Part shown: positions 51,321-59,529 of the stretch, piece by piece
Layout of the letters: every line of letters starts with the position of its first letter
How positions within the stretch are numbered: position 1 is the stretch's first letter
Origin: an uncultured Selenomonadales bacterium
Lineage (GTDB): Bacteria; Bacillota; Negativicutes; Acidaminococcales; Acidaminococcaceae
NCBI GenBank assembly: GCA_900314855.1
Contig: OMWZ01000001.1
Span: forward strand, 1 to 64,000
Direction: 5' to 3'
DNA: 64,000 bases
The notes under the pieces: model-generated
Seen by the model: only the letters and a program-made list of their open reading frames with translations
What the model was told of the DNA's origin: nothing
Databases searched by the model: none
Made by a program: the position numbers and the translations under genes

Positions 51321-52583
51321 ATGAAAGAAAAGAAGAAAAAAGGCGGCAGCGCCGGGGCGTTCTTCCTGGTGATTGCCCTCGCCCTGGTCTTGGCCGGGCT
51401 GGCGGGATTCTTTTACGCTTCCCAGAAAAACAAGCCGAAAGACTTGGCCGATGTCGGGAAGAACGAAGCCGTAGATCTGCTGGAAGAATCGAAACGGGCC
51501 CACCACGCCCTGGACGAGGTTTTGATGCAGCGCGCCGAAACGTGGCAGCTCCAGGACTCGAACCGCAAGGAATTTACGGAAAAAATCCCTGCCACAGGAG
51601 CGGAAATCCATTATACGCGTCGGGAGGTCGACGTCGGCGTGCCGACGACGACAGACCTGAAGGGAGCATCCGACTGGGTGGCCCGGCAGATCCGGACAAG
51701 CCAGACACTCCACGTCCTGAATGAGGGCAAGGCGAAATATGAAGGCCGCGAAGCCTACCGGCTGGACCTGGGGATTTCTGTCAAAAACGGGGAAGCCGGG
51801 GAAAAGACCTTCGTCACGGATTCGGTCTTTTTTTTCCATAACGGCAACCTGACGAAAAAGGACAAAGACATTCCCAAGACGACGGCCCAGTCCACGGTGC
51901 CGCCGGCGGGCAAGAAACACTTCGGGAAACTGGCGGTGGTCATCGATGATTGCGGTTACGATAACGCGTCGCTGCGAAAATTGCTGGCCACGGGACTTCC
52001 GTTCAGCTACGCCGTCATTCCCTATAAAGACGGCAGCCAGGAAGCGCTGCGCCTGATCCGGAATGCCGGTCGGACGGCGATGCTCCACATGCCCATGGAA
52101 CCGATTGACCGCGGACAGATGTCGGAGCCGGGCCGCACGATTCTCGTGTCCCAGTCGGACGCCCAGGTCCGCGGCCTGCTGACGGCGGCGCTGGACAGCT
52201 TGCCTGGCGTTTCCGGCATGAACAATCATCAGGGCTCCCGCGCGACAGGGGATGTGGAAACCATGCGGGTGGTCATGAAGGTGTTGAAGGAACGGGGACT
52301 TTTCTTCGTGGACAGCCGCACGAGTCCCCAATCGGTGGGGATGGCGACAGCGCGCAAGTACGGGGTTCCTACAGGGATGAATACCCTGTTCCTGGACAAC
52401 CAGGCTTCGGCGCCGGCAATTTACGCCATGATCCGCGAGGCCATGGACCGGGCCGACAGGGAAGGCAGCGTGATCGCCATTTGTCACGCCCGGCCGGCGA
52501 CCGCTGCCGCATGGACGACCTATCTCGACGAAATCAAGGCCACCGGGATCCAGCTGGTACCGGTGACGAGCATCCTGCAGTAA
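51321..52583 (+). CDS. Divergent polysaccharide deacetylase family protein (YibQ-like), membrane-anchored
   Basis: 420 aa. One N-terminal membrane segment (about 13-34, FFLVIALALVLAGLAGFFYA), a linker of ~170 residues, and a C-terminal NodB-fold domain of the divergent DUF610 family (LAVVIDDCGYDNAS, MLHMPMEP, GMNNHQGSRAT, FFVDSRTSP). It probably acts on an envelope carbohydrate, but the usual deacetylase metal triad is altered in this family, so activity is uncertain. RBS AAAGGGACAGGA before the ATG; 36 nt after xerD. Confidence 0.82.
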   Translation: MKEKKKKGGSAGAFFLVIALALVLAGLAGFFYASQKNKPKDLADVGKNEAVDLLEESKRAHHALDEVLMQRAETWQLQDSNRKEFTEKIPATGAEIHYTRREVDVGVPTTTDLKGASDWVARQIRTSQTLHVLNEGKAKYEGREAYRLDLGISVKNGEAGEKTFVTDSVFFFHNGNLTKKDKDIPKTTAQSTVPPAGKKHFGKLAVVIDDCGYDNASLRKLLATGLPFSYAVIPYKDGSQEALRLIRNAGRTAMLHMPMEPIDRGQMSEPGRTILVSQSDAQVRGLLTAALDSLPGVSGMNNHQGSRATGDVETMRVVMKVLKERGLFFVDSRTSPQSVGMATARKYGVPTGMNTLFLDNQASAPAIYAMIREAMDRADREGSVIAICHARPATAAAWTTYLDEIKATGIQLVPVTSILQ

Positions 52584-52647
52584 GGCCATACGGAGTGCCG
52601 GTGCTGCAGTGCCGTGCAGATCAAGACAGTGACAGGGGGAATCAGGA

Positions 52648-53889
52648 ATGACACCGGAAGAAGTCATGACACGATACGAGCAGTATATCAATCCGGCGGC
52701 GACGAAACTGTTCCGTTTCATGGGCCTGGCCAGCGTGGAAGGCCGGGGAGAAGGCTGGACCGTGACGGACACGGAAGGGCAGTCCTTTATCGACTGCCTC
52801 GGCGGCTATGGCATGTTCGCCCTGGGCCATCGGCATCCCAAGGTGGTGGAGGCCGTGGAACGGCAGCTCCACGCGATGCCGATGAGTGGCAAGGTCCTTT
52901 TCAACGAACCCATGGCGCTCCTGGCGGAAAAACTGGCCGCCATCACGCCGGGGGACCTGCAATACAGCTTTTTCTGCAATAGTGGGACGGAAGCCGTGGA
53001 AGGCTGCCTGAAGATGGCGCGTCTCGCCACGGGCCGTCAGGAGATCATCGCCACGGACAACGCGTTTCACGGCAAGACCTTCGGATCCCTGACGGCGACG
53101 GGCCGTGACTTGTACCGCACGCCGTTCCAGCCCCTTGTGCCAGGATTCCGCCATGTCCCTTTCAGCGACCTGGCAGCCCTGGAAGCGGCGGTGACGGACC
53201 AAACGGCGGCGGTCATCGTGGAACCCATCCAGGGCGAGGGCGGTATTATCGTCCCGCCGGACGGGTATTTGAAACAGGTGGAGGAGTTGTGCCACGCCAA
53301 GGGCGCCCTCTTGATTGCCGACGAGGTCCAGACGGGCATGGGCCGCACGGGCCGCTGGTTCGGCTGTGACCATGACGGTGCCCGGCCGGACCTGATGGCC
53401 GTTTCCAAGGCTTTGGGCGGCGGCGTGATGCCCATCGGCGCGTTTGTCGGGACGGCGCAGGCCTGGGCAGGGTTCGTGGAAGCCCCCTTTATCCATACTT
53501 CGACCTTCGGCGGCGGGGAAATGGCCTGTGCCGCTGGGGTGGCGACGCTGCAGGTCATCGAGGAGGAAGGCCTGTTGGACAAGGCAGCCCGGGACGGAGC
53601 CTATTTCAAGGCGGGCCTGGAAAAAATCGCCGCCGAATTTCCGCGGGTCATCCGCACTGTGCGGGGCCGCGGCATGATGATGGGGCTGGAACTGACGAAG
53701 GAGGGGGCCGGCGGCATGCTGATGGCCCTGATGATTGCCCAGCACGTCCTTGTGGCCTATACGCTGAACAATCCGAAAGTCATCCGCATAGAGCCGCCCC
53801 TCATCCTGCCCGTGGCGGTTATCGACCAGGTCTTGGCCCTCCTGCACGACGCGGTCCGCCAGGTGGACGAAGTCATCGACGACCTTTGA
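52648..53889 (+). CDS. Class III aminotransferase (putrescine/ornithine type)
   Basis: PLP enzyme, 413 aa, fold type I class III. Cofactor residues: NSGTEAVEGCLKMAR (phosphate), Asp225 (LLIADEVQTGMGRTG) and the Schiff-base Lys254 (AVSKALGGGVMPIGAF). Similar to putrescine and acetylornithine aminotransferases; the N-terminal extension (TKLFRFMGLASVEGRG) resembles putrescine aminotransferase PatA. No arginine-synthesis genes nearby, so polyamine catabolism is the better guess. RBS about ACAGGGGGAATCAGG. Confidence 0.8.
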   Translation: MTPEEVMTRYEQYINPAATKLFRFMGLASVEGRGEGWTVTDTEGQSFIDCLGGYGMFALGHRHPKVVEAVERQLHAMPMSGKVLFNEPMALLAEKLAAITPGDLQYSFFCNSGTEAVEGCLKMARLATGRQEIIATDNAFHGKTFGSLTATGRDLYRTPFQPLVPGFRHVPFSDLAALEAAVTDQTAAVIVEPIQGEGGIIVPPDGYLKQVEELCHAKGALLIADEVQTGMGRTGRWFGCDHDGARPDLMAVSKALGGGVMPIGAFVGTAQAWAGFVEAPFIHTSTFGGGEMACAAGVATLQVIEEEGLLDKAARDGAYFKAGLEKIAAEFPRVIRTVRGRGMMMGLELTKEGAGGMLMALMIAQHVLVAYTLNNPKVIRIEPPLILPVAVIDQVLALLHDAVRQVDEVIDDL

Positions 53890-53985
53890 GACGGATCGGG
53901 ACCGGGCGTTTCCGGTGGGCCGGAAGGTCCCCGCGCCGCAGGAATTTTCGCGATATGGCAAGTTTAGGAAGGGAAGGTGAGCCGC

Positions 53986-54423
53986 ATGCCCTATGTAAAA
54001 ACGGAACTGGTTATGCGTGGAAGCAAGCAGGCTATTTATGATGTCATCCGGGACATGGTGTCCTATCCAAAATTCATGAAAAACCTGGAGTCGGTCAAAA
54101 TCCTGGAACAGGACGAAAATACGGACCTGACCCACTGGGTGTCCAATGTGGATGGCCGGAAGATCGTTTGGACGGAACGGGATTTTTTCTATCCCGATGA
54201 CTTCCGCATCACCTACAGCCAGACGGAAGGGGATTTAAAGAAAATGGAAGGGGCCTGGGAATTGGAAACGGTACCTGACGGTGTCCGCGTGTCCCTGGCC
54301 GTGGACTTCGAGTTCGGCATTCCCATGATCGCGGGGTTGTTGAACCCGATCCTTGTCCGCAAGGTGAAGGAGAACAGCAACGCTATGCTGCAGGCTGTGA
54401 AGGCGCAGGTCGAACAGGCCTGA
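53986..54423 (+). CDS. SRPBCC (START-like/COQ10-type) protein
   Basis: 145 aa single-domain protein of the Bet v1-like SRPBCC fold: YVKTELVMRGSKQAIYDVIRDMVSYPKFMKNLESVKIL matches the COQ10/polyketide-cyclase group. These bind hydrophobic ligands; the ligand here is unknown. ATG 53986 is used with GGAAGGTGAG before it; the GTG at 53977 overlaps that site. Ends before the htpX promoter. Confidence 0.75.
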   Translation: MPYVKTELVMRGSKQAIYDVIRDMVSYPKFMKNLESVKILEQDENTDLTHWVSNVDGRKIVWTERDFFYPDDFRITYSQTEGDLKKMEGAWELETVPDGVRVSLAVDFEFGIPMIAGLLNPILVRKVKENSNAMLQAVKAQVEQA

Positions 54424-54449
54424 ACCGCCGGGACTGGCGGACGCGGAGT

Positions 54450-54478
54450 TTGTCAAAGCCCATAAAATCTGATACAAT
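54450..54478 (+). promoter_or_regulatory. Promoter of htpX
   Basis: TTGTCA (54450-54455), 17 bp, TACAAT (54473-54478). Confidence 0.7.
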
Positions 54479-54545
54479 GGACTGGGGCCGGACCCACGGC
54501 CCGGGAAGCCCCGTCACGGACGGGAAACTGTGAAGGAGAACCTCT

Positions 54546-55397
54546 ATGAAAACAGCTTTTTTGATGACCTTGCTGACGCTGCTCCTCGTATTAGTCGGGG
54601 ACTATATCGGCGGCGGCCAGGGCATGCTTGTCATGCTGATTTTTTCGGTCGGCATGAACTTTGTCACCTATTGGTACAGCGACAAGATGGTCCTGGCCCA
54701 GTACCGGGCCCGCCAGGTCAGTGAGGAAACGGCGCCGGCCCTGTACGGCATCGTGCGGCGCCTGGCCGGCCGGGCCGGCCTGCCTGTGCCGAAGGTCTAT
54801 ATTATCGACGACCCTGTGCCCAACGCCTTCGCGACGGGCCGAAACCCGTCTCATGCGGCGGTCGCCGTGACGACGGGCCTGATGAATTACTTGTCGCCGA
54901 AAGAGATTGAAGGCGTCCTGGGCCACGAAATGACCCATGTGCGCAACCGCGATATCCTCATCGGCACCGTGGCGGCGTCCCTTGCCGGTCTCATTACGAC
55001 GATTTCCCGCTTCGCCTTCTGGTTTGGCGGCAGCCGGGACGACGATAACCGCAATCCGGTGGCGGCCATCGCTCTCTTGATCCTGGCGCCCATCGCGGCG
55101 GGCATCATCCAGCTTGCCGTGTCGCGGAGCCGCGAATACAAGGCGGACGAAGGGGGCGGACAGCTCTGCGGCAATCCGGACTATCTGGCCGACGCCCTGG
55201 AAAAGATTTCCGGCGTGGCGACGGCCCACAGCATGGGACGGGCGACGGAAGCGACGGCCCACATGTTTATTGTGTGCCCCTTCAGTCGGCGGGACATGGC
55301 GAACCTCTTCAGTACGCATCCCTCTACGGAAGAACGCGTACGCCTCCTGCGCAAGCAGGCGGCGGACATGCGCGCCCGCGGGGAAGTGCGGCCGTAA
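54546..55397 (+). CDS. htpX: Membrane zinc metalloprotease HtpX (M48)
   Basis: Inner-membrane protease for quality control of membrane proteins, active site facing the cytosol. 283 aa. Two N-terminal helices (4-20, 26-45), the zinc site HEMTH (His127, Glu128, His131) and two further helices (about 143-160 and 173-197), with the third ligand Glu in SREYKADEGG. RBS GAAGGAGAA is ~6 nt before the ATG. Confidence 0.92.
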   Translation: MKTAFLMTLLTLLLVLVGDYIGGGQGMLVMLIFSVGMNFVTYWYSDKMVLAQYRARQVSEETAPALYGIVRRLAGRAGLPVPKVYIIDDPVPNAFATGRNPSHAAVAVTTGLMNYLSPKEIEGVLGHEMTHVRNRDILIGTVAASLAGLITTISRFAFWFGGSRDDDNRNPVAAIALLILAPIAAGIIQLAVSRSREYKADEGGGQLCGNPDYLADALEKISGVATAHSMGRATEATAHMFIVCPFSRRDMANLFSTHPSTEERVRLLRKQAADMRARGEVRP

Positions 55398-55457
55398 GGG
55401 AACACCTGTCGGTGATGGTCCTGTGGGGATTCCGGGGAAGAAATTCCCGGGCACCGC

Positions 55458-55486
55458 TTGATTTTGGGAAAGCCCCGATGTAAAAT
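55458..55486 (+). promoter_or_regulatory. Promoter of ndk
   Basis: TTGATT (55458-55463), 17 bp, TAAAAT (55481-55486). Confidence 0.65.
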
Positions 55487-55543
55487 CTTCTATCGGGAGT
55501 AATACAAATCTTATCCAATTATTCAACAAAAGGAGACGGAAAC

Positions 55544-55960
55544 ATGGATCAGAAATCGTTGGTACTTGTAAAGCCGGACGGAGTCCGCAAACACTTGATT
55601 GGTGAAATCATCGGCCGTTTCGAACGCCGCGGCCTGAAAATCTGTGCCCTCAAAATGCTCGTCATGACGAAGGAACAGGCCCAATACCATTATGCCGAAC
55701 ATGTCGGCAAATCCTTCTTCCCCGAACTGGAAGCCTTCATCACCGGCGGCCCGCTGGTTGCCATGATCGTGGAAGGCCCGAACGCCATCAAGGCCATCCG
55801 TACCATGATGGGCGTTACGGATCCGGTTGAATCCACGCCGGGTTCCATCCGCGGGGATTTTGCCCTGGACAAAGGCGAAAACGTAATTCATGGCAGTGAC
55901 AGCCCCGAAGCCGCTGAACGTGAAATCAAGAACTTCTTCAAACCTGAAGAAATCTACTGA
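55544..55960 (+). CDS. ndk: Nucleoside diphosphate kinase
   Basis: Exchanges phosphate between nucleoside tri- and diphosphates. 138 aa. The catalytic histidine is His116 ([15 protein letters not shown]); [14 protein letters not shown] and [13 protein letters not shown] are typical. Consistent single-gene unit: promoter, RBS AAAAGGAGACGG, and terminator. Confidence 0.96.
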   Translation: MDQKSLVLVKPDGVRKHLIGEIIGRFERRGLKICALKMLVMTKEQAQYHYAEHVGKSFFPELEAFITGGPLVAMIVEGPNAIKAIRTMMGVTDPVESTPGSIRGDFALDKGENVIHGSDSPEAAEREIKNFFKPEEIY

Positions 55961-55967
55961 GAAATCT

Positions 55968-56001
55968 GGCTCAGGCGGCGCTGCCGTCCGGGCCTTTTTT
56001 T
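55968..56001 (+). terminator. Terminator of ndk
   Basis: GGCTCAGGCGGC and GCCGTCCGGGCC form a 12-bp stem with one mismatch and loop GCT, followed by T7. Confidence 0.85.
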
Positions 56002-56092
56002 ACAGCGCCCGCCGGGGCTTCTGGCCCGGGACGGGACGTCGATGGGGACGGGGATTTTTCCCCCTGTCCGATGCTAAAGGAGGTTGGACTTT

Positions 56093-56611
56093 ATGACGAA
56101 AGCAGCAGTATATACGCGTACGGGAGACAAGGGGACGACGGGTCTGTACACGGGCGAACGGGTCTCCAAATGCTCGCCTCGTGTCGAAGCCTACGGCACG
56201 CTGGACGAAATCACATCGGCCCTCGGCCTGGCACGGTCCCTGGTCAAACGGGACGACGTGAGACAGACTATCTATGACATCCAGAAGCTGATGATGTCCA
56301 TGATGGCCGATGTAGCCAGCCTGAATCTGCCGCAGCCCTACATCACGGAAGAACACGTCAAGATGTTTGAGGCGACTATCGACAAATATGATTCCCTCTT
56401 GAAACCGCTGAGTCATTTTCTCATTCCCGGGGAAACGCAGGGCGCCGCGGCTCTCGACATGGCCCGCACGACGACGCGCCGCGCCGAACGGCAGCTGCTC
56501 CGGCTGAATCAGGAAGAACCCGTCAACCCGCAGCTGCTGATCTGCGTAAACCGCCTGTCGGACTTGTGCTTTATCCTGTCCCGCGTGGAAACGGAAGTCG
56601 GCGCCCAGTGA
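56093..56611 (+). CDS. pduO: ATP:cob(I)alamin adenosyltransferase, PduO type
   Basis: Adenosylates Co(I) corrinoids; family unrelated to CobA/BtuR. 172 aa. Motifs YTRTGDKGTTGLYTGERV near the N terminus, VEAYGTLDEITSALGLAR, and the C-terminal ARTTTRRAERQLL and NRLSDLCFILSR. ATG 56093 follows AAAGGAGGTTG; a TTG at 56084 is within the site. It precedes, and is not under, the second cobalamin riboswitch. It may serve corrinoid repair or delivery to B12 enzymes. Confidence 0.9.
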   Translation: MTKAAVYTRTGDKGTTGLYTGERVSKCSPRVEAYGTLDEITSALGLARSLVKRDDVRQTIYDIQKLMMSMMADVASLNLPQPYITEEHVKMFEATIDKYDSLLKPLSHFLIPGETQGAAALDMARTTTRRAERQLLRLNQEEPVNPQLLICVNRLSDLCFILSRVETEVGAQ

Positions 56612-56612
56612 T

Positions 56613-56641
56613 TTGTCATACAGGCGATTCTATAGTATAAT
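56613..56641 (+). promoter_or_regulatory. Promoter of the second cobalamin operon
   Basis: TTGTCA (56613-56618), 17 bp, TATAAT (56636-56641). It begins right after the PduO stop codon, and the start near 56648 is the 5' end of the riboswitch. Confidence 0.8.
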
Positions 56642-56644
56642 AGG

Positions 56645-56825
56645 TGCTGGAAAAGCAATACCAGGTGTGGTCGGTGCGCCGGCCGCTTAATAGGGAATAC
56701 CGGTGTGAATCCGGAGCAGTCCCGCTACTGTGACAGGGAGTCGGCCGCAAGTGTGCCATTGGGAAACCGAGAAGGCGCGGCCCGACGAGGAACTGGAGCC
56801 AGGAGACCTGCCTGAAAGAGGGAAC
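56645..56825 (+). ncRNA. Cobalamin riboswitch upstream of cobU
   Basis: A classical cobalamin aptamer: TTAATAGGGAATACCGGTGT, GAATCCGGAGCAGTCCCGC, TACTGTGACAGGGAG, then GAGAAGGCG and the P-box end TGGAGCCAGGAGACCTGCC. All conserved blocks are present and in order. A terminator at 56870-56906 separates it from cobU, so transcriptional repression by cobalamin is expected. Boundaries approximate. Confidence 0.93.
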
Positions 56826-56869
56826 CATCGTACCTACGGGAGATAGGGAAGTGGCTATTCAGGCACAGC

Positions 56870-56906
56870 AACAGGTTGTCTCTTTGCAGGGAGGCAACCT
56901 GTTTTA
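56870..56906 (+). terminator. Riboswitch-controlled terminator before cobU
   Basis: AACAGGTTG (56870-56878) pairs with CAACCTGTT (56895-56903), followed by TTATT. It is the likely expression platform. Confidence 0.8.
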
Positions 56907-56928
56907 TTATGGAAAGGAGCCTTTTCCC

Positions 56929-57540
56929 ATGGCTACGAAAGGCGGCATTGTGTTGGTTCTGGGCGGCGCCCGGAGCGGCAAAAGCGAGTTCGCGGAACAA
57001 TATGTGCTTCACGCGGGGGCCGTGTGCGGCTATATTGCTACGGCGGAAATCCTGGACGAGGAAATGCGGGAGCGAGTGCGTCTCCACCAGGCCCGGAGGG
57101 GCCGGCGGTGGATCACCTTCGAGGCCCCTTATGACGCGGAACGGGTCCTGCCCGACGCCGGCGCCCGGACGGACGCCATTTTGTTCGACGATATCACTTT
57201 GTACCTGAGCAACCTTCTCTACGGCAAAGCGGCGCTGCAGGGCTCGACGACGGAAAAGGCGGCCCAGGTGGCGCGCCGGCTGGGGGCCCTGGTGGACGCG
57301 GCGCGCCGAACGGGCCGGACGGTTGTTTTCGTCTCCAACGACGTTGGCGCCGGCATCGTGCCGGACAATGCCATGGCCCGGGAATACAGGGACATCGCGG
57401 GCTGGGCCAACCAGCAGCTGGGGCAGGCGGCAGACCGCGTGTTCTATGTCCTCGCCGGCCAGGCCGTGGACATCAAGCAGCTGGCTTTCCACTTTCCCGA
57501 TACCGGTTCCCCCCGCAGAAGCAGAGAAAGGAACGGATGA
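56929..57540 (+). CDS. cobU: Adenosylcobinamide kinase/guanylyltransferase CobU
   Basis: Bifunctional enzyme that phosphorylates adenosylcobinamide and then transfers GMP to give adenosylcobinamide-GDP. 203 aa. P-loop LGGARSGKS (12-19), GYIATAEILDEEM, and VSNDVGAGIVPDN...RDIAGWANQQ match CobU. ATG 56929 follows GGAAAGGAGC; an in-frame GTG at 56851 lies before the terminator and is rejected. Its stop overlaps the next start (ATGA). Confidence 0.93.
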   Translation: MATKGGIVLVLGGARSGKSEFAEQYVLHAGAVCGYIATAEILDEEMRERVRLHQARRGRRWITFEAPYDAERVLPDAGARTDAILFDDITLYLSNLLYGKAALQGSTTEKAAQVARRLGALVDAARRTGRTVVFVSNDVGAGIVPDNAMAREYRDIAGWANQQLGQAADRVFYVLAGQAVDIKQLAFHFPDTGSPRRSRERNG

Positions 57541-58556
57541 ACATGTTGGATGAATTACAGATAGGGCGTCCTGACCGGGCTATCCGGGAACACGTCCTGC
57601 AAGAGTGGAGAAAGGTCCTCGGCGGCGAGCGACTCGGGGACCTGGAGACCATGACGGCCGATTTCCTGGCCATGACAGGCGGCAAAGGCCTGCAGGGCCT
57701 GCACCCGGTCATGGGCCTTATGTGCGGGGACCACGGCATCGCCAAGTATGGGGTGAGCGCGTTTCCGCAGGAAGTGACCCTCCAGATGGTGCGGGGGTAC
57801 GGCCGCGGCACGGCAGGCGCCAATGTTATGGCGCGCCACGCCGGCGCGAACGTAGTCGTCGTCGACGTCGGCACGAATTTCGATCTTTCGGAGTTTGGCC
57901 ACGTGCGTCAGTGCAAGGTGGCCTGGGGGACGCAGGATTTTACGCAGGGACCGGCCATGACGGCGGCCCAGGCGGAACAGGCCCTGCGCGTGGGGATGGA
58001 CATGGCCTGCGCCGCCATCGACCACGGCTGCAACATCCTCGAAACGGGGGAAATGGGCATTGCCAATACGACGTCCACGGCGGCCATTGCCGCGGCCTTC
58101 CTGGGTTTGCCCCCGGAAGAGACGACGGGTCGCGGCAGCGGCATCAACGATGAGCGGCTCCGCATCAAGACAGAGGTCGTGCGCCAGGGTCTGGCTGTGA
58201 ACCGGCCTGTGCAGGGCGACGGTTTCGATATCCTCTGTAAGGTCGGCGGCTATGACCATGCGGGACTGGCCGGCATGATGCTTGCCGGGGCGGCCCGTCA
58301 CGTACCGACCATGGTGGATGGCGTCAACGCGACGGCAGCCGCTGTCATTGCCTATGGGATTTGCCCTGCCGTGGCGGATTACCTGCTCTGTTCCCATTTG
58401 TCGAGTGATTTGAGTCACCGGCGAATGCTGGAACTTCTACGGCTCAAACCCATCGTGGACGCCGGTATGCGGCTGGGTGAGGGAACCGGAGCATCCCTGG
58501 CCCTGAGCCTGCTGCGCACGTCTCTCGACACCTATCGCGCGTTAACAGGGGAGTAA
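57537..58556 (+). CDS. cobT: CobT-family lower-ligand phosphoribosyltransferase (ArsA/CobT-like, catalytic)
   Basis: Transfers ribose phosphate from nicotinate mononucleotide to a lower-ligand base. 339 aa. Conserved: MCGDHGIAKYGVSAFP (from residue 63), the RGSGI loop, and MRLGEGTGASLAL with the catalytic Glu315 (E317 in Salmonella CobT). The N-terminal P(P)GSLG-type motif of CobT is replaced by KVLGGERLGDLE (26-36). A second CobT homologue lies two genes on; together they resemble the ArsA/ArsB pair of Sporomusa that makes phenolic cobamides. Assignment as ArsA rather than plain CobT is inference. Confidence 0.83.
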   Translation: MNMLDELQIGRPDRAIREHVLQEWRKVLGGERLGDLETMTADFLAMTGGKGLQGLHPVMGLMCGDHGIAKYGVSAFPQEVTLQMVRGYGRGTAGANVMARHAGANVVVVDVGTNFDLSEFGHVRQCKVAWGTQDFTQGPAMTAAQAEQALRVGMDMACAAIDHGCNILETGEMGIANTTSTAAIAAAFLGLPPEETTGRGSGINDERLRIKTEVVRQGLAVNRPVQGDGFDILCKVGGYDHAGLAGMMLAGAARHVPTMVDGVNATAAAVIAYGICPAVADYLLCSHLSSDLSHRRMLELLRLKPIVDAGMRLGEGTGASLALSLLRTSLDTYRALTGE

Positions 58557-58560
58557 GGCC

Positions 58561-59460
58561 ATGACGGAGAAAAACGACAAGACGGTGGCTGGGGAGGATG
58601 CCCTGGCCGAAAAAAAGAAAGGCACGGAAGTCGAGACGGAAACGGGGTGGCTCTGGCATCTCTATCTGCGCCTGCCGTCCCGTTCCACGGGGCCTTTCCG
58701 CTACATCCGCGATTTTTTCACGTGTCTCGAGTTCCTGACGAGAATTCGTGTCACCAAGCGGGAGGAATGGTTTCCTGACGATTTTGCCCGGTCTGTCCCG
58801 TTCTTTCCCTGGACGGGCCTCGTGATGGGCGTTCTCCAATGGGGCGCCCTGGTGGTGGGACTGTGGCTGCAGCTCAGCGGCCTGCTGCTGGGTATCTTCC
58901 TTACCTTGACGGAACTGTTTTTCCTCGGCACCTTGATGTACGATGGATTTATGGACACGTGTGACGGCATTTTCAGCGGCCGTACGCGGGCCCGCAAATT
59001 GGAAATCATGCAGGACAGCCATGTCGGAGCAAACGCGGTCCTTGGCGCCGTCCTCCTGATCCTGGGCAAAGTCAGTCTGTTCGCCGTCCTGCCCGTTTTG
59101 GGCGGCGGCGTTGCCCTCATGACCATGTATGTCCTGACGCGGACTTTGATGACGGTCTATATCCTGGCCTTTCCCAATGCTCGTCCCGGCGGGTTGGGGG
59201 ATATGTTCCGGCAAGGTGGCTCGCCCCGGTACCTGTGGCTTGCCGTCCTTTCGGCCGTCACCCTAATCTACGCCGTCGGCGGTCCGGAGTATCTGCTCCT
59301 CTCGGCAGTGGCTGCCTTGGGCTGCCTTCTCCTGGCCTGGTGGGTTCGGAGCAACCTGGGCGGCCTGACGGGAGACACTTTTGGCTTTCTGACGGAGCTG
59401 GGGGGCCTGCTCTTTTTAGGAATCCTGTTCAGTGTGGCGCGAAGCGCCCTGGTACCCTGA
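58561..59460 (+). CDS. cobS: Adenosylcobinamide-GDP ribazoletransferase CobS
   Basis: Inner-membrane enzyme joining the activated lower-ligand nucleotide to adenosylcobinamide-GDP. 299 aa. The metal/phosphate motif reads DGFMDTCDGIFSGRTRARKLEIMQD-like (DGxxDxxDG); six or seven helices follow. It is ~45 residues longer than usual at the N terminus because of a charged leader (1-40). Five bases separate it from the upstream gene. Confidence 0.88.
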   Translation: MTEKNDKTVAGEDALAEKKKGTEVETETGWLWHLYLRLPSRSTGPFRYIRDFFTCLEFLTRIRVTKREEWFPDDFARSVPFFPWTGLVMGVLQWGALVVGLWLQLSGLLLGIFLTLTELFFLGTLMYDGFMDTCDGIFSGRTRARKLEIMQDSHVGANAVLGAVLLILGKVSLFAVLPVLGGGVALMTMYVLTRTLMTVYILAFPNARPGGLGDMFRQGGSPRYLWLAVLSAVTLIYAVGGPEYLLLSAVAALGCLLLAWWVRSNLGGLTGDTFGFLTELGGLLFLGILFSVARSALVP

Positions 59461-59529
59461 GTGCCATAGGCGAACCAGACGGCGGCCCGGCCTGTTTGGG
59501 CCGCCGGATCAAGAAAAGAAGGGAAGAGT

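Noticed and set aside
56851..56928. In-frame GTG extension of cobU
   Set aside because: It crosses the riboswitch terminator; ATG 56929 with GGAAAGGAGC fits CobU length.
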